Below are positions 16,478 to 25,240 of a stretch of DNA of 50,529 nt, in pieces. This DNA is from an uncultured Bacteroidales bacterium (GTDB lineage Bacteria; Bacteroidota; Bacteroidia; Bacteroidales; UBA932), in the NCBI GenBank assembly GCA_937899055.1, contig CALBPX010000077.1, positions 1 to 50,529 of the forward strand, read 5' to 3'. Position 1 is the first letter of the stretch; each line of letters opens with the position of its first letter. A program made the position numbers and the translations under genes. The notes below the pieces were generated by a model. The model was not told where the DNA came from and searched no databases. It worked only from the letters and a program-made list of their open reading frames with translations.

Positions 16478-17650
16478 ATGAAGATACTTATCATAGACGA
16501 TGAAAAGAGCATACGTCTGGCTCTTAAAGACATATTTGACGATGAAGGATATGAGGTGGAGCTCGCCGAAGACGGAAGCACCGGTCTTGAGAAAGGAATC
16601 TCAGGCAAGTTTGACGTAATCTTCTGCGATATCAAGATGCCCGGCATGGACGGAATAGAAGTCTTGAGCAAGATGGTAGCCGAGGGCGTAGAAAGCCCCA
16701 TAGTGATGATATCCGGCCACGGCGATATAGACACTGCCGTAAAGTGCATAAAGGCAGGGGCCTACGATTTTGTCCAAAAACCTCTGGACCTTAACCGCGT
16801 GCTGATAACCGTAAAGAATGCAACCGACCACAAGGATGTGGTAAAAGAGAACAAAACCCTCAGGAAGAAGATTGCTTCAACATCGTTTGTCCAGGAAATC
16901 GTAGGAAACTCAAAGGCCATACTTCAGATCAAGGAGATGATAGACCGGGTGGCCCCAACCGACGCAAGAGTGCTTGTAACAGGGTCTAACGGAACGGGCA
17001 AGGAACTGGTTGCCAGGTGGCTTCACGAAAAGAGCAACCGTGCCTCCATGCCGTTCATAGAGGTCAACTGCGCGGCAATTCCGAGCGAACTCATAGAGAG
17101 CGAACTGTTCGGCCACGAAAAGGGCTCCTTTACTTCCGCAATCAAGCAGCACAAGGGCAAGTTCGAGCAGGCTGACGGTGGCACTCTGTTTTTAGACGAG
17201 GTGGGAGACATGAGTCTTTCGGCCCAGGCCAAGGTTCTGAGAGTACTTCAGGAACACAAGCTTACCAGAGTGGGCAGCGATAAGGACATCAACGTGAATG
17301 TCAGGGTAATCGCCGCAACCAACAAGAACATTCCGGAAGAAATAGAAAAGGGGAACTTCAGAGAAGACCTTTACCACCGCCTGAGCGTCATAGTAATCAG
17401 GGTTCCGGCCCTTTCCGAGAGGAAGGAAGACATTCCGCTTCTGACGCAATACTTTCTGGATCAGATTGCCCAGGAAAGCGGCATGGGCCGGCGGGCAATA
17501 AACAAAGACGCTTTGGAAGAACTCAAGAAACATTCCTGGACCGGAAATATCCGCGAACTCAGAAACGTTGTTGAGCGTCTGATGATTCTTGGAGGAAATC
17601 CGATTACAAAGGCAGATGTAATGGCTTTTGCTTCTCCGATGTTCAGATAA
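16478..17650 (+). CDS. NtrX-like sigma-54-dependent response regulator without C-terminal HTH
   Basis: 390 residues: receiver domain (1-120; acidic DD at 7-8, phospho-acceptor Asp51 in FCDIKMPG, SGHG, K101 in FVQKPLD), then an AAA+ sigma-54 activation domain (Walker A GSNGTGKE, Walker B GGTLFLDEVGD, arginine-finger region FREDLYHRLSV). The GAFTGA loop that contacts sigma-54 reads GSFTSA. The protein stops about 15 residues after the NIRELRNVVERL segment, so no Fis-type DNA-binding domain follows; I recall similar short forms in Bacteroidota. The probable partner is the NtrY-like kinase at 18724-22299, two genes away. Whether it acts without binding DNA, or through another protein, is not shown. 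Confidence 0.88.
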   Translation: MKILIIDDEKSIRLALKDIFDDEGYEVELAEDGSTGLEKGISGKFDVIFCDIKMPGMDGIEVLSKMVAEGVESPIVMISGHGDIDTAVKCIKAGAYDFVQKPLDLNRVLITVKNATDHKDVVKENKTLRKKIASTSFVQEIVGNSKAILQIKEMIDRVAPTDARVLVTGSNGTGKELVARWLHEKSNRASMPFIEVNCAAIPSELIESELFGHEKGSFTSAIKQHKGKFEQADGGTLFLDEVGDMSLSAQAKVLRVLQEHKLTRVGSDKDINVNVRVIAATNKNIPEEIEKGNFREDLYHRLSVIVIRVPALSERKEDIPLLTQYFLDQIAQESGMGRRAINKDALEELKKHSWTGNIRELRNVVERLMILGGNPITKADVMAFASPMFR

Positions 17651-17676
17651 AAAAAGCGGGCCTCAGCTCGCTTTTT
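17651..17676. terminator. bidirectional Rho-independent terminator
   Basis: Stem AAAAAGCGGGC with GCTCGCTTTTT (one G-U pair) and loop CTCA, flanked by A and T runs so it works both ways. It closes the NtrX-like gene (stop 17650) and overlaps the stop codon of the convergent DUF4783-like gene. Confidence 0.88.
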
Positions 17677-18097
17677 CTATTCTTATGCGCAGTATCTGCG
17701 GCGTTCCGGGGTTTGTTCTTACCAGCAGCACAACTCTCAGGTTCTCAGATCCGGTACTCAGGTTTCCTATGGCATACTTCATAGGAGGGTTTCCGCTCTT
17801 GTGGATGATCTTGAAAGACTTTGGCGGATGCTGGGAAAAGAAGTTCTTCATTATCATGGTAGCCTGGATTCTGGAACACTCGTTCTTGATGCCGAATATT
17901 TCAACCTCAAGGTTTTCTGCAAACCATGCGCTCAGGCGTTCATGGTCTCCTTTCTGTATGTATTTGGCTATTGGAATGAATGCATCTCCCTTTGAAGACT
18001 GTGGCGCCGGACCTTTTTCAGGTGATGCTGAACAGAGCAGGGTAATTGCTGCGGCCGAAATGGCAAGGGCCAGTATGTTGAGCGAAAATCTTCTCAT
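17663..18097 (-). CDS. DUF4783-like small secreted protein
   Basis: 144 residues from ATG 18097, chosen because it starts a signal peptide (MRRFSLNILALAISAAAI.., cleavage near CSASP); upstream frames would pass through the rlmH promoter region. The mature domain has KYIQKGDHERLSAWFAENLEVEIFG, SRIQATMIMKNFFSQHPPKSFK and a LRVVLLVRTN strand, matching my memory of DUF4783, a small NTF2-like periplasmic domain frequent in Bacteroidota. Function unknown. It is convergent with the NtrX-like gene and divergent from rlmH. Confidence 0.7.
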   Translation of the reverse strand: MRRFSLNILALAISAAAITLLCSASPEKGPAPQSSKGDAFIPIAKYIQKGDHERLSAWFAENLEVEIFGIKNECSRIQATMIMKNFFSQHPPKSFKIIHKSGNPPMKYAIGNLSTGSENLRVVLLVRTNPGTPQILRIRIEKAS

Positions 18098-18171
18098 TTG
18101 AAAATCTGAAAACGGAGTGCATTTGCCGCAAAAATCAAGCCAGCCTTTTTTGATAATCCCAGCCATATTAG

Positions 18172-18179
18172 TAAATTTG
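18172..18179 (+). promoter_or_regulatory. rlmH promoter -7 box TAAATTTG
   Basis: TAAATTTG matches TAnnTTTG, 18 nt upstream of the rlmH start at 18198. Confidence 0.6.
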
Positions 18180-18197
18180 CAAAGTTTAGGCAAGGTG

Positions 18198-18689
18198 ATG
18201 AAACTGACTCTTGTTTGCATAGGTAAGACAGATTTTCCTTTTGTGGAAGAAGGTATGGGAATATATGAGGCCAGGCTAAGGCATTACTGCAAGTTTTCCT
18301 GCGTGTATATTCCGGCGCTCAGGGGTGTATCGTCTCTTACCCACCAGCAGATTAAGGAAAAGGAAGGGGAACTGATACTGAAGGAGTTGGGAGTTCAGCC
18401 GGGGAAGCGTTCCGGCAAGAGGCACATAGTTCTTCTGGACGAAAGAGGCTCCGGCTTTACTTCTGTGGAATGGGCTTCGGCATTGGAAAGGCAGATTGCC
18501 TCGGACAAGGACATCTTTTTTGTAATAGGGGGCGCATACGGTTTTTCCCAGGCAGTTTATCAGGCCGCAGACAGTATGCTTTCGCTCTCGAAGATGACCT
18601 TTTCTCATCAGATTGTCAGGCTGATATTCATGGAGCAGCTCTACCGTGCCTTTACCATAATCAAGGGAGAGCCTTATCATCATCAGTGA
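18198..18689 (+). CDS. rlmH: 23S rRNA (pseudouridine1915-N3)-methyltransferase
   Basis: 163 residues from ATG 18198, where the product begins MKLTLVCIGKTD as in the family; the longer frame to 18117 lacks support. RlmH methylates pseudouridine 1915 in helix 69 of 23S rRNA, acting on assembled ribosomes. SPOUT-type knot residues: LLDERGSGFTSVEWA, the FFVIGGAYGFS glycine loop, and the C-terminal MTFSHQIVRLIFMEQLYRAFTI segment. Length matches the usual 155-160. An NtrY-like kinase gene follows 34 nt downstream. Confidence 0.95.
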   Translation: MKLTLVCIGKTDFPFVEEGMGIYEARLRHYCKFSCVYIPALRGVSSLTHQQIKEKEGELILKELGVQPGKRSGKRHIVLLDERGSGFTSVEWASALERQIASDKDIFFVIGGAYGFSQAVYQAADSMLSLSKMTFSHQIVRLIFMEQLYRAFTIIKGEPYHHQ

Positions 18690-18723
18690 TGCCTCTGACT
18701 GGTGGAGCAAAGAAAGTTTTTGA

Positions 18724-21700
18724 ATGAAGAGATTTTGGGCATTCATAAAGAAGGACATTGTATGGCTGGCACTTTTGCTGAGCGTAGGTTGTCTGTTGCT
18801 TTCGCTTACAGGTCAGAACCGTTTTTCGGACATTTCCTCTGTAGCCCAGAGCCTTCAGAAGAAGCTGCAGCAGAGAGAGGCCGTTTTGGATGAATTTGCA
18901 TTCAGGGCTTTGGATATACCGTCTGATGAGTGGATAATGCTCAGCGATTTGCCCAAAGACATGGTCATATACCGCTATCAGGCAGATACCCTTCAGAGTT
19001 GGGCTCACCAGTTCCCTTTTGCCAACGACGATTTGCGTTCAGGGTTGATATATCAGATTTACCGTTCTGAGCATTACCTGGACGGCCAGGGGCGTTACAT
19101 CTATCCGTTCTCATATCTTTCAGGAAAGCAGCAGTTTGTAAACATAGGCAGCAGCTGGTTTCTCATAAAATCCTACATGAAGGACAACATGAGAGTTATT
19201 GCCGGCCTGCTGATTAAGACCGACGGCCTTGTAGCCCAGGCGGTTGGAGTTGACGAAATTAACCCCAGGCTGGGAGTTCCGGCCGGGTACGACATAGAAC
19301 CTCTGGCCTTGGAGAGTTCGGGAGCGGAAATCATGTCGGAGGACAATGAGGCCCTGTTCATGCTGGTGGCTTCCATGGAAGAAAAGATTGTTCCGGCCGT
19401 AAATCCGCTGATATGGCTTGCCGTAACATTCATGGCCGTTGCCCTGTTCTTTTTGCTGTTCAAGAGGCGTACTCCTGCGGCCTTGGCCGTTTATATACTG
19501 GGTTTTACGGCCCTCAGGCTGGTTACCCTGAAGCTGGGGCACCTGAGTTCGTTCACATCGGATTTCTTTTCTCCGGTAGTATATGCAAAGGGCGGAATAT
19601 TTTCATCTATAGGCGACCTGCTTCTGAACAATCTGTATGTAAGCCTCATAGTTCTGGGCATATATTTGCTCCGGAAACGTTACATAGAAAGGCTCAGGGG
19701 CAGCGGAGGTTGGCCAAGATACATTGGCACAGCCCTTCTGTGCATGGTTCCGATACTGCTTTTCCTGTATATAAACTATACGCTCAGGAGCCTGATTCTC
19801 AATTCGTCGGTAAACCTGGTGCCCCACCTGGTAACATCCATAAACCATTATACGGTTCTTTGCTACCTGTCCTATGCCATACTCTTTCTGATGCTCATGT
19901 TCAGCCTGCAGCTGATTGTATCGCTGATGAAGATGAAGCGGCAGAGGACTCTGCTTTCTATCAGAAATCTCCTGCTGTTTGCAATTGCGGTTTCCGTTTA
20001 TGTGCTGAGTACGGTTTCATCGCTGAGCCTTAGGAAGGAGGCACAGTGGAGCAAGCTTCTGGCAAACCGTCTGTCTGTGGAAAGAGACCTGGGCCTTGAG
20101 CTGGAACTCAGAGAAATAGAAGACCGCCTGCTGCAGGATCCGATATCGGGAGCCCTGCTTACAATGCCCCAGGAAAACCTGGAAATGCTACAGATGAGAT
20201 TTTCCGAAATGTATTTCCAGTCCATAAGGCAGAAGTACATAATCAACATGGCGGTATGCAGGCCCAATGAGTCTATACAGATTTCGCAGAAGATGGTCAA
20301 CTGTATGGACTATTATAGCGCCAAGATGTCTCAGTATGACGCTGTTCCCATTGCAGACAACAGTGCGTTCTACTATCTGAGCAATTTCAACGGGCAGGTG
20401 GGCTATCTGGGTGTGTTCACATATCTTACGCCGGACGGTCCGGTAAACCTTTTCATAGAGATATCTACGCGCTACGACCAGAATCAGGCAGGCTATCCGG
20501 ATATATTCTCAGATTATCAGCCGGACGACCTGAACATTCCGCCGTTCTTCTCCTATGCAAAATACTACCGCGGAAGGCTGGTGCTGCACAAGGGGCGTTA
20601 CGACTTTCCGATTGACGATGCCGACTTTTCTTCCGATATCGTAAGAAGAGACGGATATCTTCACCGCGTGAACAAGGTCACAGACCAGAACACGGTGGTT
20701 ATCAGCCGGCCTGAAAGGTCTGTGATTCCTTACATAGTGTCGCTGTCGTACCTGGTGCTGTTCTTCTTCTTTTTCTTCCTGTTTTTCATAAGGCTGAAGC
20801 GGGCGAGGATTCATGCCAAGGCAGCCTTGAAGAAGGGCCGAAAGTCCTGGGGCAGGAGGCTGAACTTCCTTATTACGCTGGTTGTGGCGGTTACCATTAT
20901 GGCCGCTACGGCTGCCAGCCTGTGGTACAGCTTCAGCTACTACAACAACCAGAACCGTATGCAGATGGAGGAAAAGATAGAGACCACCGGAAAGACTCTG
21001 CAGCAGTATCTTACCTATGTCCAGGATATTTCGGATGTGAACGCCTCCGAGCTGAACTCGGCTATGGACCGCCTTGCCAACGACACTCATGCAGACATAA
21101 ACATCTTTGACCCGTCCGGAAAGATATTCCATTCTACCAAGATGAACATATTCCGCAAGTTCATTCTTTCTTCCAGAATGGATTCGCGGGCCTTCTACGA
21201 TATGACCTTCGGGCGCAGGAGCCAGGTGTTCAAGAAAGAAAAGATAGGGGCCTACAGCTATTATTCGCTCTATCTGCCCATCCAGAATTACAACGGAAAG
21301 ACTGTGGCCATTGCCAACATTCCGTATTTTGCCAGGGGCGGAGACCTTGACGGAGACCTGTCGTACGCTATAGCTACCATCCTGAATGTGAGTATATTGC
21401 TGTTTGTGTTGGCTTTGTTCCTGTCCAGGCTGCTATCGCTGAGGATAACCAAGCCGCTGACAGATATCAGCAACAAGATGAAATTCATGGATGTGTCAAG
21501 TGCGCCGGAGCATATCAACTACAAGAGCAACGACGAGCTCGGCCTGCTGGTAGATGCCTACAACAAGATGGTTGACGATGTGTCTGAAAGCACACGCAAG
21601 ATGGCGGCGGCCGAAAGAGAAAAGGCATGGAGCGATATGGCCCGTCAGATTGCCCACGAAATAAAGAATCCTCTGACTCCAATGAAACTCAGCATCCAGC

Positions 21701-22299
21701 GGATCATGTTGCTCAAGCAGCGTAATTCTCCCGGATGGGAAGACAAACTGGAAGGCATTTCGGCTTCGCTTCTGGAGCAGATAGACATACTTTCCAAGAC
21801 GGCGTCCGAGTTCAGCAGCTTTGCCAAATTCTATGTAGAAGACAATGTGGTTTTCAACCTCTATGAAGTGGTAAGGGAGCAGAAAGAATTCTTTGACACC
21901 AACGAGAATATCAGGATATCCTTCAGCCACACTTCTGACACATGTATGGTAAATGCCCGCAAAGGCCAGATTGTAAGGGTACTGGTGAACCTGATATCCA
22001 ACGCCATACAGGAACTTTCATCCTCAGACGGAAAAGGTTTCATAAGCATCAGTCTCACTCGCGATGACGGTTTCTGGAAGGTAAGCATCAGCGATAATGG
22101 AAGAGGCGTGAGCTCCGAAAACCTGGAAAAACTCTTCCAGCCCAACTTTACTACAAAGACAAGCGGAAACGGGCTGGGGCTGGCCATATCGCGGAGTATA
22201 ATAGAACAGAGCGGCGGAACAATTACCTACAGCCCGTCCGAACTTGGCGGGGCATGCTTTGCCTTTACCCTGCCGGTATATAGCAAGACAGATATGTAA
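18724..22299 (+). CDS. very large NtrY-like membrane sensor histidine kinase
   Basis: 1191 residues. A TM at the N-terminus (about 11-30) is followed by a periplasmic domain (about 35-225), a cluster of about six TM helices (230-440), a second long extracytoplasmic region (445-675), a TM at 676-700, a further TM-bounded sensor domain (720-895), then a HAMP-type linker (RITKPLTDIS). The kinase core follows, with His978 in ARQIAHEIKNPLTPMKLSIQ, the N box with LISNAIQEL, the G1 box DNGRGV and GNGLGLAIS. The NPLTPMKLSIQ motif is NtrY-type. The probable output is the NtrX-like regulator 16478-17650. The double sensor region is unusually large. The signal is unknown. Confidence 0.92.
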   Translation: MKRFWAFIKKDIVWLALLLSVGCLLLSLTGQNRFSDISSVAQSLQKKLQQREAVLDEFAFRALDIPSDEWIMLSDLPKDMVIYRYQADTLQSWAHQFPFANDDLRSGLIYQIYRSEHYLDGQGRYIYPFSYLSGKQQFVNIGSSWFLIKSYMKDNMRVIAGLLIKTDGLVAQAVGVDEINPRLGVPAGYDIEPLALESSGAEIMSEDNEALFMLVASMEEKIVPAVNPLIWLAVTFMAVALFFLLFKRRTPAALAVYILGFTALRLVTLKLGHLSSFTSDFFSPVVYAKGGIFSSIGDLLLNNLYVSLIVLGIYLLRKRYIERLRGSGGWPRYIGTALLCMVPILLFLYINYTLRSLILNSSVNLVPHLVTSINHYTVLCYLSYAILFLMLMFSLQLIVSLMKMKRQRTLLSIRNLLLFAIAVSVYVLSTVSSLSLRKEAQWSKLLANRLSVERDLGLELELREIEDRLLQDPISGALLTMPQENLEMLQMRFSEMYFQSIRQKYIINMAVCRPNESIQISQKMVNCMDYYSAKMSQYDAVPIADNSAFYYLSNFNGQVGYLGVFTYLTPDGPVNLFIEISTRYDQNQAGYPDIFSDYQPDDLNIPPFFSYAKYYRGRLVLHKGRYDFPIDDADFSSDIVRRDGYLHRVNKVTDQNTVVISRPERSVIPYIVSLSYLVLFFFFFFLFFIRLKRARIHAKAALKKGRKSWGRRLNFLITLVVAVTIMAATAASLWYSFSYYNNQNRMQMEEKIETTGKTLQQYLTYVQDISDVNASELNSAMDRLANDTHADINIFDPSGKIFHSTKMNIFRKFILSSRMDSRAFYDMTFGRRSQVFKKEKIGAYSYYSLYLPIQNYNGKTVAIANIPYFARGGDLDGDLSYAIATILNVSILLFVLALFLSRLLSLRITKPLTDISNKMKFMDVSSAPEHINYKSNDELGLLVDAYNKMVDDVSESTRKMAAAEREKAWSDMARQIAHEIKNPLTPMKLSIQRIMLLKQRNSPGWEDKLEGISASLLEQIDILSKTASEFSSFAKFYVEDNVVFNLYEVVREQKEFFDTNENIRISFSHTSDTCMVNARKGQIVRVLVNLISNAIQELSSSDGKGFISISLTRDDGFWKVSISDNGRGVSSENLEKLFQPNFTTKTSGNGLGLAISRSIIEQSGGTITYSPSELGGACFAFTLPVYSKTDM

Positions 22300-22310
22300 A
22301 ATTCAATATT

Positions 22311-23597
22311 ATGGCAAAATATAATTTTGACAAAGAAGTCAACAGAGTTGGCACAGACTGTATCAAGTGGGATTCCACACCCGTTATCTGGGGGAAGAAA
22401 AACCTTCTTCCGATGTGGATAGCGGACATGGATTTTCCCACGCCAAAATTTTTTACAGACAAACTCATCAAGAGGGCAGATGGAGGCGTTCTCGGATACG
22501 GATGCCGTCCGCAGGCCTGGTATGATGCTATAAAGGCTTGGTTCAAAGAGCGTTACAATTGGGTTGTTTCGGACGATCAGCTGGGCTTTGTGCCTGGCAT
22601 TGTTGTGGGGCTGGCCCATGCCCTGAGGTGCTTTACCAAGCCGGGCGACAAGGTGCTCATCTTTCCGCCTGTGTATTATCCGTTTGCAAAGCAGATTGCC
22701 GCTGCCGGCTGCAAGGAGGTGGACTGCCCGCTGGTTCTAAAGGAAGGCCGCCGCGGAGAAGACTATGAAATAGACTTTGCCCTTCTGGAAAAGAGAATAA
22801 AGGGCTGCAAGGCCATGATTCTGTGCAATCCCCACAACCCCGGCGGAAGAGTCTGGACAAAGGCCGAACTGAAAAGAATAGCCGAGCTTTGCCTTAAGAA
22901 CAATGTTTTGGTACTCAGCGATGAGATTCACTGCGACCTGTCTTTCCACAGGCATATTCCTTTTGCAACCGTAAATGCAAAACAGGCCAGGAACACCATT
23001 ACCTTCCATGCTCCCAGCAAGACTTTCAACTGTGCGGGTATAGGGGCCAGCGAATGGGTTGCCACAGACAAGGCCGTCCACGACAGGTTTGCCAAATATC
23101 TCAGCGACGGCGACTTTGACGGCGGGCATTACGATTCGTTCATGCCTTCGGCCATACTCTATTCAAAGAAAGGCGCGGAGTGGCTTTCACAGGCAATGGA
23201 TTATATAGCCTCCAACATAGACTTTGTAGAACAATTCCTGAAAGATAACTTTACAGCAGAAACCATTGAATTCAGCGGAAAGAAAATCCGCACTTCATCC
23301 CAGAAAGAGAATGTTGAGGAATATGCTGAGGCTAAGATTGGAAAGACCCAGTTGATCAAGATGATAAGGCCTCAGGCATCCTTCCTCATATTCCTGGATT
23401 TCAGAAGGCTGGGCCTCAGCGGCAAAGAGCTCGTAGAGTTTGTGGTTGACAAAGCCCATCTGGCACTTAACGACGGAGCCATGTTCGGCGAGGGTGGCCA
23501 AGGCTTTATGAGACTCAATGTAGGCTGCCCCAGAAAGACCCTGGAAAAGGCTATGAAGCAGCTCAAGGCCGCCTTTGACCGCAAGTACAGGCTATAA
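22311..23597 (+). CDS. MalY/PatB-type pyridoxal-phosphate C-S lyase or aminotransferase
   Basis: 428 residues, fold type I PLP enzyme. The PLP lysine is in HAPSKTFNCAGI, the cofactor-ring Asp/Tyr region is VLSDEIHCDL and the Asn motif is LCNPHNPGGRVW; these are typical of MalY/PatB cystathionine beta-lyase-like proteins. It is some 30 residues longer than usual because of an insertion around residues 320-350 (rich in Lys/Glu). It could be a cysteine-S-conjugate beta-lyase making pyruvate, ammonia and a thiol, or a true aminotransferase. It starts 11 nt after the sensor kinase and may be co-transcribed. Confidence 0.87.
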   Translation: MAKYNFDKEVNRVGTDCIKWDSTPVIWGKKNLLPMWIADMDFPTPKFFTDKLIKRADGGVLGYGCRPQAWYDAIKAWFKERYNWVVSDDQLGFVPGIVVGLAHALRCFTKPGDKVLIFPPVYYPFAKQIAAAGCKEVDCPLVLKEGRRGEDYEIDFALLEKRIKGCKAMILCNPHNPGGRVWTKAELKRIAELCLKNNVLVLSDEIHCDLSFHRHIPFATVNAKQARNTITFHAPSKTFNCAGIGASEWVATDKAVHDRFAKYLSDGDFDGGHYDSFMPSAILYSKKGAEWLSQAMDYIASNIDFVEQFLKDNFTAETIEFSGKKIRTSSQKENVEEYAEAKIGKTQLIKMIRPQASFLIFLDFRRLGLSGKELVEFVVDKAHLALNDGAMFGEGGQGFMRLNVGCPRKTLEKAMKQLKAAFDRKYRL

Positions 23598-23633
23598 TGT
23601 TTTTCGGAAAGGTTCTGCTTTCCGGATTTTTAT

Positions 23634-23641
23634 TATATTTG
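23634..23641 (+). promoter_or_regulatory. tRNA-Pro promoter -7 box TATATTTG
   Basis: TATATTTG matches TAnnTTTG and lies 18 nt upstream of the tRNA's first base. Confidence 0.6.
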
Positions 23642-23659
23642 CAGCCCGCTAACGGGAAT

Positions 23660-23733
23660 CGGGATGTGGCGCAGTTGGCTAGCGCACTACGTTCGGGACG
23701 TAGGGGTCGTCCGTTCGAGTCGGATCATCCCGA
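23660..23733 (+). tRNA. tRNA-Pro, anticodon CGG (reads CCG)
   Basis: A full cloverleaf folds by hand: 7-bp acceptor stem CGGGATG/CATCCCG, 4-bp D stem GCGC/GCGC, 5-bp anticodon stem CTACG/CGTAG with loop TTCGGGA (anticodon CGG at 23694-23696), 5-nt variable loop GGGTC, and T arm GTCCG-TTCGAGT-CGGAT. The discriminator is A and CCA is not encoded. Its 3' end runs straight into the next terminator. Confidence 0.97.
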
Positions 23734-23773
23734 CAAAAAAAGAGACTTGCTGTTTTGCAAGTCTCTTTTTTTT
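23734..23773. terminator. terminator shared by tRNA-Pro and susD
   Basis: 10-bp stem AGAGACTTGC/GCAAGTCTCT (23741-23750 with 23757-23766) with loop TGTTTT, flanked by A7 and T7 so it works in both directions. It ends the tRNA gene on the plus strand and the susC-susD operon (stop at 23788) on the minus strand. Confidence 0.9.
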
Positions 23774-23787
23774 CGTACAGTTACAAC

Positions 23788-25221
23788 TTAATCTTTGTAA
23801 CCGGGGTTCTGCTCGAGTTCAGGATAGATAATTCTCTCATCTGCAGAGATGGGGAGCATTACCCTGTTGTCTGACCAGGACAGAACCTCATTGAATACCT
23901 GATGAGGATCGGCCTTTGTGTAAGTGCCGTTACGTCTCATTATATCAAAGAAACGGTCACCTTCACCTATGAGCTCTTTCATCCTTTCCTTTTCAACGTT
24001 TTCCGGTGTAGCTGTAATAGAAGTAACGGTTGGATCCGCTCTCTGTGCTACAGCCAGAAGCAATGCGTTGGCATCGCTCTTTCCGGTTGCGTTACCAGCC
24101 TCAGCTGCAATCAGGTAAGCCTCGGCAAGACGCATGTACTTAGGATTGTTCAGGAAGGCTGTGAATCCGGTGTTGCCGATGAATTTCTTCAACCAGGTTT
24201 CGCCGGTCTTCTTGCCGTCACCTGCAGGGTCGTCATAAGCTATCCACTGGTTGCGGATATCGTTAGGATTGGCCTGTACAAGATCCAGCCAGGTCTTGGT
24301 AGGAACTATGGTAGCTCCGCAGTTAGTGTAACCGAACCACATGCTGTAGTAGAACGATCCGCCGAATCCGTTGTCACCGTCAATTGCAGACTGGAGGTTT
24401 ACAAGACCTTCAAAGATAGCCTCGCTGTTGCCTGTCAATGCCCATGAAGCCAGATAATCTGCATTGGGAACCAAGCTGTATGGAGAATCGGTGATGACTT
24501 CCTTTGCTGCTGTGTAGGCAGTGTTGTTGTCGCCCTTGTAGAGAGCAACCTTTGCCTGCAGGAACTTGGCAGCCCAGTAGTTCATGTGGCCGGTGTTTTT
24601 GTCCTTTGACAAAAGTGAGAGGGCTGTGGTGATGTCATTCTCAATCTGAGTGTAGGTTTGAGCTACGGTGCTTCTTGGAATTCTTGCCTCAGAAGGAGAA
24701 ACAGGCTCGGTAATCAGAACTGCACCCAGAGATGCTCCGTTGTCAAGCCTGTAAGGTCTTCCATAGAGTTTTGCAAGGTTGAAGTAGCAGAAAGCTCTTA
24801 CTGCATAAGCCTGTCCGAGATAATCGTCCTTTATGCTCTGCTTTTCTGCTGAAACGTCAAGGGCGTCTATGTTCTTGATGATGGCATTGGCTCTGGTTAT
24901 AGTAGTGTAGAAGTTTCTCCAGAGTGTGAAATAAGAGTTCTGTGATGCCTCATAGTCATATGAGTAAACAACATAGTTGCCCTCACTTGGAACAAGCAGA
25001 TCTGCTCTCAGATCACCCATCTGAATCATATAGTTGCCAAATACAGTGTAGTATTTCAAAAGCGTGTACATACCGTTAACGGCAACACCGGCATCCTCCA
25101 AGGTTGCAAGAGCATTCTCAGCAACAACAGAGTCTGTAGGCTCCTTGTCCAGAAATCCTTTGCAGGATGTAAAGGAAATGGCAAGGACAGCAACAAGTAT
25201 TATGCTTAATATCTTTTTCAT
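23788..25221 (-). CDS. SusD/RagB-family outer-membrane nutrient-binding lipoprotein
   Basis: 477 residues. Lipoprotein signal MKKILSIILVAVLAISFTSC (Cys20), then CKGFLDKEPTDSVV, typical of the SusD N-terminus. The TPR-like SusD helical core follows (YFNLAKLYGRPY, ARIPRSTVAQTYTQIENDI, YWAAKFLQAKVALYKGD), and the C-terminal half contains LAEAYLIAAEA and GEGDRFFDIMRRNG, a strong family signature. It sits on the cell surface as the lid of the SusC channel (19 nt downstream of susC). No glycan-degrading enzymes or regulator genes are nearby, so the ligand is not known. Confidence 0.95.
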   Translation of the reverse strand: MKKILSIILVAVLAISFTSCKGFLDKEPTDSVVAENALATLEDAGVAVNGMYTLLKYYTVFGNYMIQMGDLRADLLVPSEGNYVVYSYDYEASQNSYFTLWRNFYTTITRANAIIKNIDALDVSAEKQSIKDDYLGQAYAVRAFCYFNLAKLYGRPYRLDNGASLGAVLITEPVSPSEARIPRSTVAQTYTQIENDITTALSLLSKDKNTGHMNYWAAKFLQAKVALYKGDNNTAYTAAKEVITDSPYSLVPNADYLASWALTGNSEAIFEGLVNLQSAIDGDNGFGGSFYYSMWFGYTNCGATIVPTKTWLDLVQANPNDIRNQWIAYDDPAGDGKKTGETWLKKFIGNTGFTAFLNNPKYMRLAEAYLIAAEAGNATGKSDANALLLAVAQRADPTVTSITATPENVEKERMKELIGEGDRFFDIMRRNGTYTKADPHQVFNEVLSWSDNRVMLPISADERIIYPELEQNPGYKD

Positions 25222-25240
25222 ATCTGTATATTCTTAAATG

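Noticed and set aside
18769..18790. TGGCAC word as a sigma-54 promoter within the kinase gene
   Set aside because: The -12 half (TTGC) is not at the needed spacing and it lies inside a coding region.
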